Part shown: positions 23,539-32,047 of the stretch, in pieces
How the letters are laid out: each line of letters starts with the position of its first letter
Position numbering within the stretch: position 1 is the stretch's first letter
Assembly (NCBI RefSeq): GCF_003837805.1
Contig: NZ_RQIT01000001.1
Coordinates: forward strand, 372,001-436,000
Direction of reading: 5' to 3'
Source: Bradyrhizobium sp. RP6
Lineage (GTDB): Bacteria; Pseudomonadota; Alphaproteobacteria; Rhizobiales; Xanthobacteraceae
DNA length: 64,000 nt
Position numbers and translations under genes: made by a program
Notes under the pieces: generated by a model
Seen by the model: the letters and a program-made list of their open reading frames with translations, nothing else
The model's database searches: none
What the model was told of the DNA's origin: nothing

Positions 23539-24545
23539 TTCAGGCTCGCCAGATAGGCCGATACCGCGCGCAGCTCGTCGGGCGTCAGCGGCACCATCGG
23601 CATGTTGTTGCCGGGCTTGATGGTCTGGGGATCGGCGATCCAGGCCGCGAGCGAGCCGCGTGTGGTCTCGAACAGGCCGGCGGCGATGGTGCGGCGGCTG
23701 CCGACATGGGTGAGATCGGGCCCGCTGGTGCCGGCCGCCGCTGTGCCGCGAATGGTGTGGCAGGCCGCGCAGGGCTTCGCCAGGAAAGTTTGCAATCCGG
23801 CGGCGGTTTCCTCGTCGGGCGGTCGCGCCGCCGCCTGCCTTTGTGCAGCCGCCCATTGATCGAAATCGTCTTGCGTTTCGGCGATGACCAGCAGCGCCAT
23901 ATGTGCGTGCTGCATGCCGCAGAACTCGGCGCATTGACCGCGATAGACGCCGGCGTGCTCGGCGCGGATGGTGAGCTCGTTCGGGCGGCCGGGAACGAGA
24001 TCCTGCTTGCCGGCGAGGCTCGGGACCCAAACGGAATGGATCACGTCGACGCCTTCGAGCTTGAGCCGGACATTGCGGCCGACGGGAATGTGGATCTCGT
24101 TGGCGGTCTCGAACCGGCTTGAAGGATCGGGGCCGACATATTCGAGACCCCACCACCATTGCAGGCCGCGCACCCGGATCGTCAGATCGTCCTGCCCCGC
24201 GACGGTGAGTGCGCGGGTCGCGATGAAGCTCATGATGGTGAAGGTGCTGATGATGAGAACGGTGGCGACGACGGCGCCGATGACGGCAATGGTCAATCGC
24301 CGCTCACGGCCCGGTTCGGCAGGCGCCGGCCGCGCATCGCGGCCGCGCCACAGCGCGGCGATCAGCGCAGCCATCACCAGCATCCAGACCGCGGAGCAGA
24401 CCGCGACGATCAGGATGATGAGGTGTTTCAGGCTGATCGCCGAGGTGCCGTAGACGTCGAGCGCGGACTGCCAGTTGCCCCCGCAGCCAGCCAGCGGCGT
24501 CGCGAGCATTGCGCTCGAACAGGCTTTGCGGACGGCGCGGATCAC
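23535..24545 (-). CDS. coxB: Cytochrome c oxidase subunit II with fused cytochrome c (caa3)
   Basis: A 336-residue subunit II. It starts with a lipoprotein signal (MLATPLAGC, Cys21), then two membrane helices and the cupredoxin domain. The CuA site is GQCAEFCGMQHAHM. The C-terminal 95 residues form a cytochrome c domain with KPCAACHTIRG and the axial Met in NMPMVPL. That makes it a caa3 enzyme which can take electrons from small periplasmic cytochromes. The start is GTG at 24545, overlapping the upstream cytochrome stop (GTGA). The aromatic LQWWWGLEYVG loop is the usual entry point for electrons. Confidence 0.93.
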   Translation of the reverse strand: MIRAVRKACSSAMLATPLAGCGGNWQSALDVYGTSAISLKHLIILIVAVCSAVWMLVMAALIAALWRGRDARPAPAEPGRERRLTIAVIGAVVATVLIISTFTIMSFIATRALTVAGQDDLTIRVRGLQWWWGLEYVGPDPSSRFETANEIHIPVGRNVRLKLEGVDVIHSVWVPSLAGKQDLVPGRPNELTIRAEHAGVYRGQCAEFCGMQHAHMALLVIAETQDDFDQWAAAQRQAAARPPDEETAAGLQTFLAKPCAACHTIRGTAAAGTSGPDLTHVGSRRTIAAGLFETTRGSLAAWIADPQTIKPGNNMPMVPLTPDELRAVSAYLASLK

Positions 24546-25108
24546 GGTGTCGGTCCCTGATCCGGATGTACGGGCGAGGGGCCTTCATCGAACAACAGCT
24601 TGGCCGGCGCGCGGTTCTCGGCGGGCCGGGTCTGCTTCTCGTCGTTGCGGCTCGGCGCGGCGGTCTTGCCTTCGTAGGAGCCGATGGTCTGCACATACCC
24701 GGCGAGCTGCCAGATCTGATCCGTCGTCATCCTGTCGCCGAACGCCGGCATGCCGTGCGGCCGTCCATCCCGGATCGAGGCGAAGATCGAGACCATCTCG
24801 GGGCCGTAGTACCACCAGCCGTCGAGGAAGCCCGGCCCGCTGCCGCCCTGGCCGTCGCCATGGCAGCTCTTGCAGCCGAACCACGCATAGAGCCGCTTGC
24901 CCTGGCTGAGATTGTAGGCGTTGACCTCATAGGGCTTGCCGAGCACAAAATAGACATCCGGGGGCGCGCCGCTGATGCGGTTCGGCATCAGCGCGATCTT
25001 GTCGAGCGCGTCGGCGATCGGCGGATCGAGCCGCAATTGCCGCTCTTCCCGCTGGCATCCCGCCAAAGCGGTTGCAAGAGCAAGGAGAACGCCGGCCATC
25101 CGTTGCAT
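24542..25108 (-). CDS. Lipoprotein cytochrome c
   Basis: A 188-residue cytochrome. The N-terminus MQRMAGVLLALATALAGCQR has a lipobox with Cys18. The haem site is GCKSCHGDGQGG, followed by GFLDGWWYYGPEMVSIF and RPHGMPAFGDRMTTDQIWQL, the last supplying the axial Met. The arrangement resembles the c-type subunits that donate to aa3 and caa3 oxidases. ATG 25108 was chosen over more upstream starts because it opens the signal peptide; 25099 is also possible. Its stop overlaps the coxB GTG. Confidence 0.82.
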   Translation of the reverse strand: MQRMAGVLLALATALAGCQREERQLRLDPPIADALDKIALMPNRISGAPPDVYFVLGKPYEVNAYNLSQGKRLYAWFGCKSCHGDGQGGSGPGFLDGWWYYGPEMVSIFASIRDGRPHGMPAFGDRMTTDQIWQLAGYVQTIGSYEGKTAAPSRNDEKQTRPAENRAPAKLLFDEGPSPVHPDQGPTP

Positions 25109-25172
25109 CTGATCGCTTGATTTCAGGGAACTACATTCCTCAATCGGCTCGCCGAACCAAAGTTCCTCGCGC

Positions 25173-26327
25173 TCAATTGACGTTGTCGCCGAGCATGTTG
25201 CGAAAGGCGGTGACGACGGCGGCAACGCCGCTCGTGCCGCGCATCAGCGCGATCTCGCCCTGCTGCTCGTGGCGAATGGCGTGCGCCATGATGCGCAGGC
25301 GCAGATCGCCGCCGCTGTGCCACATCCGATTGGCCATCCTGACCGCGCCGCGGTGATGCTTGCTCATCGTCTCGACGAACAGCGTGTCGAACTGGTCCGG
25401 CGGCGCGGTCTTGACCTGTCGCATCTCGGCCGCCGTCAGGAAGCCCGGCATCGCCGCACGCTCCTCGGTGCTGCAATCGGGCATCTCCGTGTCGAACCAG
25501 CTCAGCCACCAATTCTCGAAGATCCTGACCTCACCGGCCTGGCTTGCGACCATCAGCATCGCGAGCTTTCTCAGATGCGGATCTTGCGCGCGCGCCGCGG
25601 CCACCTGCGCCAGCTCGATGCCCTGCGCATGGTGTGCGGTCATGTGACGGATGTAAGCCTGGTCCAGATCCCTGTCGCGGCCCATCCACGGCAGCTCGTA
25701 GCCGCGGCTGCCGAACAGCGCGGTGATGCCGAGCAGGGCGACCACAGCGACCGCACCGGTGCTCCACATGTTGGTGAAGCGCACATCGCGTCCCGGCGCA
25801 GTCCCGGCCCGCCAGCGCAGGCGGGCGAACAGGGGGTACATTAGGGCGGAGGAGGCATGGACCAGCAGCCCGATCCAGTACGGCTGTTGCAGCGTGAACA
25901 GCGGTTGCCAGAACGGAAACAGCGGCACAAGCACGAACCATTCCATGCCTGAGGAGAACACGGCCCAGGGCAGCGCGAGCATGAGGATCGTCACCGGCCG
26001 CAGGTCTTCGGTCCAGCGCCCGAGCACACCGAAGAAGAACAACGCCCAGGAAAAATCCGCCCATTGGTGAAAAGCGATGCCGGTCAGGATCGCGCTCCAG
26101 GACGGCTCGGAGCTGATCGCCCAATCGCGCGCGGGAATGGCGGCGACCGTCATCCAGTCGACCGCGGCGTCGCGGCCGATGCGGGCGGCGAAGAGCTGGC
26201 TGACGATGGTCGAGAAGGTGCTGCTGATCAGGCCGAGTTCGGCCGCGGCGACCCAGCGCGAACGCCGCCGTTCGCCGGTGGTGCGCCGCGCCCCACTGCC
26301 AAGTGCTGGTCGCGGCTCGGCGTTCAC
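25173..26327 (-). CDS. Membrane protein with C-terminal DUF305 domain
   Basis: A 384-residue fusion. The N-terminal 220 residues hold several membrane helices (WADFSWALFFFGVLGRWTED, PWAVFSSGMEWFVLVPLFPF, YWIGLLVHASSALMYPLFAR). The C-terminal part is a DUF305 four-helix domain with two metal-type His motifs, HMTAHHAQGIELAQ and MSKHHRGAVRMANRM, plus a third His in HAIRHEQQGE. DUF305 proteins are often periplasmic and linked to copper. The start is GTG, overlapping the CsbD stop (GTGA). A copper or electron-transfer support role for the oxidase is an inference from context. Confidence 0.78.
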   Translation of the reverse strand: MNAEPRPALGSGARRTTGERRRSRWVAAAELGLISSTFSTIVSQLFAARIGRDAAVDWMTVAAIPARDWAISSEPSWSAILTGIAFHQWADFSWALFFFGVLGRWTEDLRPVTILMLALPWAVFSSGMEWFVLVPLFPFWQPLFTLQQPYWIGLLVHASSALMYPLFARLRWRAGTAPGRDVRFTNMWSTGAVAVVALLGITALFGSRGYELPWMGRDRDLDQAYIRHMTAHHAQGIELAQVAAARAQDPHLRKLAMLMVASQAGEVRIFENWWLSWFDTEMPDCSTEERAAMPGFLTAAEMRQVKTAPPDQFDTLFVETMSKHHRGAVRMANRMWHSGGDLRLRIMAHAIRHEQQGEIALMRGTSGVAAVVTAFRNMLGDNVN

Positions 26328-26503
26328 GTCAGCTGCTTGAGCTTCTTCAGCGGATTGAGCTCGCTCGGCTTGTCCTGTTCGTCGCGTCCGCGCTCGGCTT
26401 GCGCCTTGCCGTCATCGTGCAGATCCTGGTCGCCGATGATCTCGCCGACGGCCTGCTTGGTCTTGCCGGCGATCCGCTGCTGAAGACCTTTGGTCTTGCC
26501 CAT
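26324..26503 (-). CDS. CsbD-family stress protein (59 residues)
   Basis: The frame from ATG 26503 reads MGKTKGLQQRIAGKTKQAVG and continues EIIGDQDLHDDGKAQAERGR. This is the CsbD core (KGxxxxxxGKxKxxxGxxxGDxxLxxxGKxxxxxG). CsbD proteins are small, highly charged and induced under stress; their role is unknown. GGAGG lies seven bases before the ATG. The stop overlaps the next gene's GTG, so it is the first gene of the oxidase transcript. Its short length makes it easy to miss. Confidence 0.82.
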   Translation of the reverse strand: MGKTKGLQQRIAGKTKQAVGEIIGDQDLHDDGKAQAERGRDEQDKPSELNPLKKLKQLT

Positions 26504-26668
26504 GAGCTGCCTCCAATATGTCCTGCCTCCGGCTGCGCGCCGCTACCCCGGCGCATGAAGGGGGCGTTGAGCACCGGGGCTGCGGTTTCGTCCGAATTGC
26601 TTCCGGCGGCGGGGGAGATGCCGGAAGCGTTGATGAGACTCTTCGAGGCGCCGATGGTTCCTTCGCCG

Positions 26669-28273
26669 TCACCGAGGTTCGAGCGCGATGATCACGCCCT
26701 CATTGCCCCGCAGCAGGATGGAAGCATCCGGCATTGGCTCGGGCGCCCGATCCAGCTGCGTCGACATCAGGAGGCGGCCGCGACCCTGCCAGTGCCATGT
26801 CCGTGGTTCAGCCGCGACATTGAGCGCGACCAGGATTTCGTTGCGGCCGTCGATCCGTCTGTAGGCAAGGACATCGTTCTGCGACCGCAGCGGCTCGTAA
26901 CCGCCCCGACGTAGGCATAGATGCTCGCGCCGCAGCGCTATCAGCGCGCGAAACAGTGTCAGGATCGAATGCATGTCGTGCTGCTGTCCGGCGATGCTGG
27001 CGGCGCTATCAGAGGGCTCCAGCGGCAGCCATGGACGGCCCGTGGTGAAGCCGCCCTCGGGACTGTCGTCCCATCGCATCGGCGCGCGTTCGGGATCGCG
27101 GCACAGGCCATAGCCCGGTACGAGCTTCTCGAAGGGATCGCGGACTCGGTCGGGCGGGATCGGGACGCGCTTGCGGCCGATCTCGTCGCCCATGAACAAG
27201 AACGGTGTCCCCCGCAGCGTCATCAGCAGCATCGCCAGCACGCGCATCTGCGGCGCGCCGATCTTGCTCGCGATCCGCTGCTTGTCATGCCCGCCGATCA
27301 CCCAGACCGGCCAAGCATGTTCCGGTATGGCGTTGAAATACGCATCGATCGTCGCTTGCAGCGACAGCGCATCCCATTCCGAGTCGAGCAGCGCGAAGTT
27401 GAGCGGCAGGTGCAGGCGCGGCCGGTCGTTGTCGTAGAAGTGCCCGATGCGGTCTGTCTTGCCCTGAACCTCGCCGCACAGCATCCGGGCGGGATAGCTG
27501 TCGATGACCTCTCGAATGAACTCGATGCAATCCATCGTCTCGGGCCGATCGTCGGTGAAGACGGGCGTGTGGCGCTGCGGCGGCGGCTTGCCCTCGGCTT
27601 GCGGATTTGGCGGGTTGTCGCGCAGAAGTTCATCCTTGATCAGGACCGCGCTGGCGTCGACTCGAAAGCCATCGACGCCGCGGTCGAGCCAGAAGCGCAT
27701 CGCATCGGCGATCGCGGCGCGCACCGCCGGATTGCGCCAATTGAGATCGGGCTGCTCGACGAGAAAGGAATGATAGTAATATTGCCGCCGCGCCTCGCAC
27801 CATTCCCAGCCGCTGCCACCGAACCGGCTCAGCCAGTTGTTGGGCGGGCCGCCATTCTCGGCAGGATCGGCCCAGATGTACCAATCCGCTTTCGCGCTAT
27901 TGCGCGAGCTCGAGCTCTCGACGAACCATGCGTGATCGTTCGCGGTGTGATTGGGAACGAGGTCGAGGATGAGCCGGATGCCTGCGGCGTGCAGCGCCTC
28001 GATGAGGCGGTCGAATTCGTCGAGACTACCGAAAGCGGGATCGATCGAGCAATAGTCGGAGATGTCGTAGCCGAGGTCGCGGAAAGGGCTCTTGTAGATC
28101 GGCGTCAGCCACACCGCGTCGACGCCGAGCCATTTCAGGTAATCGATGCGCGACATCAGTCCGGCGAGGTCGCCCTTGCCGTCGCCGTTGGAGTCCTGGA
28201 AGGAGATCAGCGCGATCTCGTAGATGACGGCGGATTCCCACCATGCCGCCTCGTCACGGGACGCGATGCTCAT
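26669..28273 (-). CDS. GH13 alpha-glucosidase / alpha-amylase family enzyme
   Basis: A 534-residue GH13 enzyme. The four conserved regions are present in order: DLVPNHT (region I), GFRVDASA with the Asp nucleophile (region II), LCGEVQ with the acid/base Glu (region III) and VIGGHDKQR (region IV). Region IV normally reads 'NHD'; here an insertion of Gly gives GGHD, though His and Asp are kept. GWEWCEARRQYYYHSF and FMGDEIG are typical of oligo-1,6-glucosidases and trehalose-forming enzymes. It probably hydrolyses or transfers alpha-glucosyl units of small oligosaccharides. The 5' end overlaps the next upstream gene by 20 bases. Confidence 0.87.
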   Translation of the reverse strand: MSIASRDEAAWWESAVIYEIALISFQDSNGDGKGDLAGLMSRIDYLKWLGVDAVWLTPIYKSPFRDLGYDISDYCSIDPAFGSLDEFDRLIEALHAAGIRLILDLVPNHTANDHAWFVESSSSRNSAKADWYIWADPAENGGPPNNWLSRFGGSGWEWCEARRQYYYHSFLVEQPDLNWRNPAVRAAIADAMRFWLDRGVDGFRVDASAVLIKDELLRDNPPNPQAEGKPPPQRHTPVFTDDRPETMDCIEFIREVIDSYPARMLCGEVQGKTDRIGHFYDNDRPRLHLPLNFALLDSEWDALSLQATIDAYFNAIPEHAWPVWVIGGHDKQRIASKIGAPQMRVLAMLLMTLRGTPFLFMGDEIGRKRVPIPPDRVRDPFEKLVPGYGLCRDPERAPMRWDDSPEGGFTTGRPWLPLEPSDSAASIAGQQHDMHSILTLFRALIALRREHLCLRRGGYEPLRSQNDVLAYRRIDGRNEILVALNVAAEPRTWHWQGRGRLLMSTQLDRAPEPMPDASILLRGNEGVIIALEPR

Positions 28274-28823
28274 CGCCTGGCTTCACCTCGTTATGCCCAG
28301 CGTGAGCTGCGATCTGCCTTGCTGCGGTTCTGGCGCTCTCGATTCCCCTGGGGAAACCGCTGCGGCTCGGATAGAGCTTGCGCCGTGCGTCGCGCGGCGG
28401 ACGTCGCGGCTTGGTGTCCTGCGCGGCGCGGTAGTCGAGCACGGCGATGCCGCCGACCATCAGCAGTGCGAGCGCGATGTTGCCCTTCTTGGGGTTGTCC
28501 GACGTCAGCCCTGAAAGCAGCGCGGCGGCATCGAGGCCGTCGCCGCCGACGCGGGCCCACAGGCCGGCGTTCTTGTCCACCGAGAGCGACATGATCCCGG
28601 CCAGGATCTCGCGTACCCCGAAGGCCCGGACCATCGTCTCGCTGCCTTCCATGCCCAGCGTGCGCGTGACGCGCCTTGGCGCGAAGAGCTCGACCACACC
28701 GAGGCCGATGCTGAACCAGCCCAGCGCGCGCGCGAGCTGGTCCGCCGGCTGCTTCAGGCTCGGGCCGCCTTCGATGATCTTGGGGTCGCCCTTGGTCCGC
28801 ACGATGTTGGAGAAATGAAACAT
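28254..28823 (-). CDS. Membrane protein linked to alcohol dehydrogenase
   Basis: A 189-residue protein. Its centre has four short hydrophobic segments (LARALGWFSIGLGVVELFA, MVRAFGVREILAGIMSL, ALLMVGGIAVLDYRAA), and its N-terminal motif GDPKIIEGGPS is shared by a group of cyclase/dehydrase-associated membrane proteins. The C-terminus (KPRRPPRDARRKLYPSRSGF) is basic and likely cytoplasmic. It is 12 bases downstream of the zinc dehydrogenase, with GGAG before the ATG. The pairing recurs in rhizobial genomes, I believe, but the function is unknown. Confidence 0.7.
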   Translation of the reverse strand: MFHFSNIVRTKGDPKIIEGGPSLKQPADQLARALGWFSIGLGVVELFAPRRVTRTLGMEGSETMVRAFGVREILAGIMSLSVDKNAGLWARVGGDGLDAAALLSGLTSDNPKKGNIALALLMVGGIAVLDYRAAQDTKPRRPPRDARRKLYPSRSGFPRGIESARTAARQIAAHAGHNEVKPGDEHRVP

Positions 28824-28835
28824 GGATTTGCTCCT

Positions 28836-30011
28836 TCAGGGCTTCAGCACGACCTTGACGCAGGAATCTCGCTTGTCGCGGAACACCTGGTACATCTCCG
28901 GTCCCTGTTCGAGCGGGACGGTGTGGGTGATGACGAAAGACGGGTCGATCTCGCCCTCTTCGATGCGGCGGAGCAGGTCGTCGGTCCAGCGGTTCACGTG
29001 AGTCTGGCCGGTGCGCATCGTCAGGCCCTTGTTCATGAAGGCGCCCATCGGCAGCATGTCGGACAGGCCGCTGTACACGCCCGGCACGGAGATGATGCCG
29101 CCGGGACGGCAGACATAGATCATCTCGCGCAGCACGTGAGGCCGGTCGCTCTCCGCCATCACCATCTGCTTGGCGCGGTCGAGCAGGGTGTCGGGCAGGG
29201 AAGCCATCACATGCGATTCCATGCCGACGCAGTCGATGCATTTTTCCGGGCCCCTGCCGTCGGTGAGCTCGTTCAGCCGTTCCACCACGCTCTCGGTCTC
29301 GAAATTGATCGTGGTGGCGCCGCCGGCCTCCGCCATGCTGAGCCGATCGGGCAGGCAGTCGATCGCGACCACCTGGTTGGCGCCGAGCAAGATGGCGCTG
29401 CGGATCGCCATCTGGCCGACCGGCCCACAGCCCCAGATCGCGACCGTGTCGGTCGGCTCGATGTCGCATTGCGCGGCGGCCTGCCAGCCCGTCGGGAAGA
29501 TGTCGCTGAGGAACAGCAATTGCTCGTCGGGGATGCCGGCGGGCACCTTGATGTGAGTGGCGTCGGCAAAGGGCACGCGGAGATATTCAGCCTGGCCGCC
29601 GGGATAGCCGCCGGTCAGATGCGTATAGCCGAACAGGCCGGCCGTCGTGTGTCCGAACACCTTGTCGGCCAGATGGCGCTTGCGGTTGGTGGTCTCGCAC
29701 ACCGAAAAATTGCCGCGCTTGCACTGGTCGCATTCGCCGCAAATGATCGTGAAGGGCACGACGATACGGTCGCCCTTCTTGAGCTTTCCATCGACGCCCG
29801 AGCCGACCTCGACCACTTCGCCCATGGTCTCGTGGCCCATGATGTCGCCGGGCAGCATGCCGGGAATGAAATTGTGGAAGAGATGAAGGTCGGAGCCGCA
29901 GATGGCGCAGCTCGTGACCTTGATGATCGCGTCGCGCGGATCCTGGATCTCCGGGTCTGTGACGGTGTCGCAGCGGATGTCCTCCTTGCCGTGCCAGACC
30001 AGCGCCTTCAT
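28836..30011 (-). CDS. Zinc-dependent alcohol dehydrogenase (formaldehyde-dehydrogenase-like MDR)
   Basis: A 391-residue medium-chain dehydrogenase. The catalytic zinc site is CAICGSDLHLF, GHETMGEVVEVG and DIFPTGWQAA. The structural zinc loop is ICGECDQCKRGNFSVC with four Cys. The Rossmann motif is IWGCGPVGQMAI. This layout is that of glutathione-independent formaldehyde dehydrogenases and related alcohol dehydrogenases. GGAGG precedes the ATG. It is divergent from the SDR gene at 30178 and is probably co-transcribed with the membrane protein and the glucosidase. Substrate not determined. Confidence 0.88.
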   Translation of the reverse strand: MKALVWHGKEDIRCDTVTDPEIQDPRDAIIKVTSCAICGSDLHLFHNFIPGMLPGDIMGHETMGEVVEVGSGVDGKLKKGDRIVVPFTIICGECDQCKRGNFSVCETTNRKRHLADKVFGHTTAGLFGYTHLTGGYPGGQAEYLRVPFADATHIKVPAGIPDEQLLFLSDIFPTGWQAAAQCDIEPTDTVAIWGCGPVGQMAIRSAILLGANQVVAIDCLPDRLSMAEAGGATTINFETESVVERLNELTDGRGPEKCIDCVGMESHVMASLPDTLLDRAKQMVMAESDRPHVLREMIYVCRPGGIISVPGVYSGLSDMLPMGAFMNKGLTMRTGQTHVNRWTDDLLRRIEEGEIDPSFVITHTVPLEQGPEMYQVFRDKRDSCVKVVLKP

Positions 30012-30105
30012 CTTCCGTCCTCCCGGTTGAGCTACGTGCGATCTAAGTCCAGGAATGAACGATGGTTGCTATCGCCGCGCGCAAATTCTTCGCACTGCGC
30101 AAATA

Positions 30106-30130
30106 GGAACGAGGGAGCAGGGCAGCCATT
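30106..30130 (+). promoter_or_regulatory. Imperfect EcfG-like promoter before the SDR gene
   Basis: GGAAC at 30106-30110, 16 bases, then CATT (consensus CGTT). The spacing is right and the site lies 47 bases before the SDR start, but one of the four -10 bases deviates. Confidence 0.35.
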
Positions 30131-30177
30131 GAGCGTCATCGCCTCAATTCCAAGACCTCAATTCCAAGGATATGCGC

Positions 30178-30960
30178 ATGCCCGCCAATCAACTCGCCGT
30201 CGTCACAGGTGCCTCCACCGGTATCGGCCTGGAACTCGCCAGGTGCTGCGCGCAGGCAGGTTTCAACCTCGTCATCGCCGCGGACGAACCTCAGATCGAG
30301 CGGGTTGCGGTCGATCTGCGCCGGGTCGGCGGCAGCGTGGAGCCGGTCGAGGCCGATCTTTCCACCACCGAGGGCGTCGACAAGCTCTGTGCCGCCGTCG
30401 CCGACCGGCCGATCGATGCGCTGCTGGCCAATGCCGGCATCGGTCTCGGCAAGGCCTTCCTCGACCAGGACTTTGCCAGGGTGAAACGCCTCATCGACAC
30501 CAACATCACCGGCACGCTGTATCTGATCCATCGCGTCGGCAACGAAATGCTTCGCCGCAATGCGGGCCGGATCCTGATCACCGGCTCGATCGCCGGGTTC
30601 ATGCCGGGCAGTTTCCAGGCCGCCTACAACGCGAGCAAGGCGTTCCTGGATTCCTTCTCGTTTGCGCTGCGTGAGGAGCTGCGCGACAGCGGCGTGACCG
30701 TCACCTGCCTGATGCCGGGTGCGACCGAGACCGAGTTCTTCCGCCGCGCCGGCATGATGGACACCAAGGTCGGTACCGAGAAGAAGGACGGCGCCTACGA
30801 TGTCGCCAAGGCCGGGTTCGACGCGATGCTGCGCGGGGACTCCGACATCGTCACCGGGCTGAAGAACAAGATCCAGACGACGGTCGCCAACGTCACGCCG
30901 AACGAGTTGCTGGCCAAGCAGCATCGCAAGATGGCGGAGCCGGGCACCGCGCGGTCGTAG
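30178..30960 (+). CDS. Short-chain dehydrogenase/reductase
   Basis: A 260-residue classical SDR. The NAD(P) motif is TGASTGIG (residues about 9-16), NAG appears in LLANAGIGLG, the catalytic Ser in ITGSIAGF, and the Tyr/Lys pair in YNASK. MPGATETEFF follows. Start 30178 is preferred because AAGGA at 30166-30170 is seven bases upstream; the ATG at 30172 is too close. The C-terminus (VTPNELLAKQHRKMAEPGTA) is like that of SDRs described as stress-linked. Substrate unknown. It is divergent from the zinc dehydrogenase. Confidence 0.85.
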   Translation: MPANQLAVVTGASTGIGLELARCCAQAGFNLVIAADEPQIERVAVDLRRVGGSVEPVEADLSTTEGVDKLCAAVADRPIDALLANAGIGLGKAFLDQDFARVKRLIDTNITGTLYLIHRVGNEMLRRNAGRILITGSIAGFMPGSFQAAYNASKAFLDSFSFALREELRDSGVTVTCLMPGATETEFFRRAGMMDTKVGTEKKDGAYDVAKAGFDAMLRGDSDIVTGLKNKIQTTVANVTPNELLAKQHRKMAEPGTARS

Positions 30961-31093
30961 AGCGACGCCGTCGCAGTCGCGCGGAGCTGCGCGAACCGTC
31001 CTGCGAACGGGCGAAGGGAAAAAGCCGATTCACATAGCCTAATGCGCAGCGGCCCCGAAACGGTCCAAATTGTACGGGCTGAAACAGACTGCG

Positions 31094-31189
31094 ATGGCGA
31101 TGGATCGCATCGAGCAGGCCTTTGTCGCGACTGCGGTCACGGGTTTTCTCGTGATGATGGTGGCAATCGTCTGGATGATGATGAGCTAA
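31094..31189 (+). CDS. Single-helix membrane peptide (31 residues)
   Basis: MAMDRIEQAFVATAVTGFLV followed by MMVAIVWMMMS is a short amphipathic N-terminus plus one hydrophobic helix, ending in TAA. No strong ribosome-binding site precedes it. The regular pattern suggests a small membrane protein like those known in stress regulons, but the evidence is composition only. Confidence 0.4.
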   Translation: MAMDRIEQAFVATAVTGFLVMMVAIVWMMMS

Positions 31190-31208
31190 ACGGGGGGAGC
31201 TTGCCGTC

Positions 31209-31289
31209 TTGCGCGTCGCGCTACCCTACGCCGCTGTTATCCTGTGCCTGGCGGTGACGGCCTGGATTGCTTTCGCGCATCTGCTCTGA
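31209..31289 (+). CDS. Possible 26-residue membrane peptide (TTG start)
   Basis: A TTG at 31209 with GGGGGGAG nine bases upstream opens a frame that reads, from residue 2, RVALPYAAVILCLAVTAWIA and ends FAHLL. It is one hydrophobic helix. It overlaps antisense with the last 23 codons of the minus-strand gene ending at 31221, so at most one of the two is fully right here. Listed with low confidence. Confidence 0.22.
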   Translation: MRVALPYAAVILCLAVTAWIAFAHLL

Positions 31290-31505
31290 TGATCGATCCG
31301 GCGCGCCCTCAGATGAGCGGGCGCGGCCCGCTTTCTGGCTGTCCCGGTGCGGCGGCTTGCGGCGCTCTTGCGCCAGCTCATCGCGCAGCCGCTGCCCGCT
31401 CACGAGATGGTCGGTGCTGCGCAGCAGCGCCATGCCCTCGCGCACCAGCTCGCGCGACTGGCTGAGCAGCTGCTTGTCGAGGTCGATATCAGGTGTGTAG
31501 ATCAT
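31221..31505 (-). CDS. Small hypothetical protein (94 residues)
   Basis: The product starts MIYTPDIDLDKQLLSQSREL and continues VREGMALLRSTDHLVSGQRL, an evenly charged helical region. The C-terminal half is polar and probably disordered. GGAGAG sits about eight bases before the ATG. It lies downstream of and on the same strand as the receiver-only response regulator, 51 bases away. No family is recognised. The conserved-looking N-terminal half supports a real gene, while the C-terminal part may vary. Confidence 0.55.
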   Translation of the reverse strand: MIYTPDIDLDKQLLSQSRELVREGMALLRSTDHLVSGQRLRDELAQERRKPPHRDSQKAGRARSSEGAPDRSSEQMRESNPGRHRQAQDNSGVG

Positions 31506-31556
31506 CGAACGTCACTCTCCAATGCGAGAAGTGGGCAGAACGTGCCGCGCTGCACG

Positions 31557-31961
31557 TCATGCACGCCGGTCGCCGACGAGCCCCGCCATGGTCCGCGCCA
31601 TGGCCACGATATCGATCGGCTTTTCCCAGAGCGGTACGTCGTGGAATTCCGGCGCGATGCTCACCTTCTCGTACCCGGTGGTGAAGACGAAGGGCACGTC
31701 GCGCGCCCTGAGCTCCCTGGCGATCGGAAAGATCATCTCCGTCCGGATGTTGACGTCGAGCACGGCGCCGTCAAGTGCTACGCCCCCGTGCAGCATCGCC
31801 GTCGCGTCCTCGATGTCCCCGACGGGACCCGCGATCTCCGCGCCGAGCGTGCGCAGCGCAGCGCCGATGTCGTCGGCGAGAAAATATTCGTCCTCGACCA
31901 CAAGGATACGGCGCCCTGCCAGGGGCGCGCGCTGAGGAGACGATGCGAGCGAACCAGACAT
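31557..31961 (-). CDS. Single-domain response regulator
   Basis: A 134-residue receiver domain with no output domain. The acidic pair is VVEDEYF. The phospho-acceptor Asp is in GAVLDVNIR, the Thr in FVFTTGY and the Lys in PLWEKPID. GGAGGG lies five bases before the ATG at 31961. Such proteins act as phosphate sinks or shuttles for HWE-type kinases, one of which (33601-36810) is encoded nearby. It is divergent from the solo CheB gene. Confidence 0.87.
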   Translation of the reverse strand: MSGSLASSPQRAPLAGRRILVVEDEYFLADDIGAALRTLGAEIAGPVGDIEDATAMLHGGVALDGAVLDVNIRTEMIFPIARELRARDVPFVFTTGYEKVSIAPEFHDVPLWEKPIDIVAMARTMAGLVGDRRA

Positions 31962-32047
31962 GATCCCTCCAGCAATCCCTTCAGGCAAATAGGAACATAA
32001 GACCTGAAGCCAGTTTGGTGCAAACGATGCAATCGGTGCCAGGTTCC

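Noticed and set aside
28815..30674. 619-residue plus-strand frame across the dehydrogenase and SDR genes
   Set aside because: It runs antisense through the zinc dehydrogenase and out of frame into the SDR gene; no recognisable domain.
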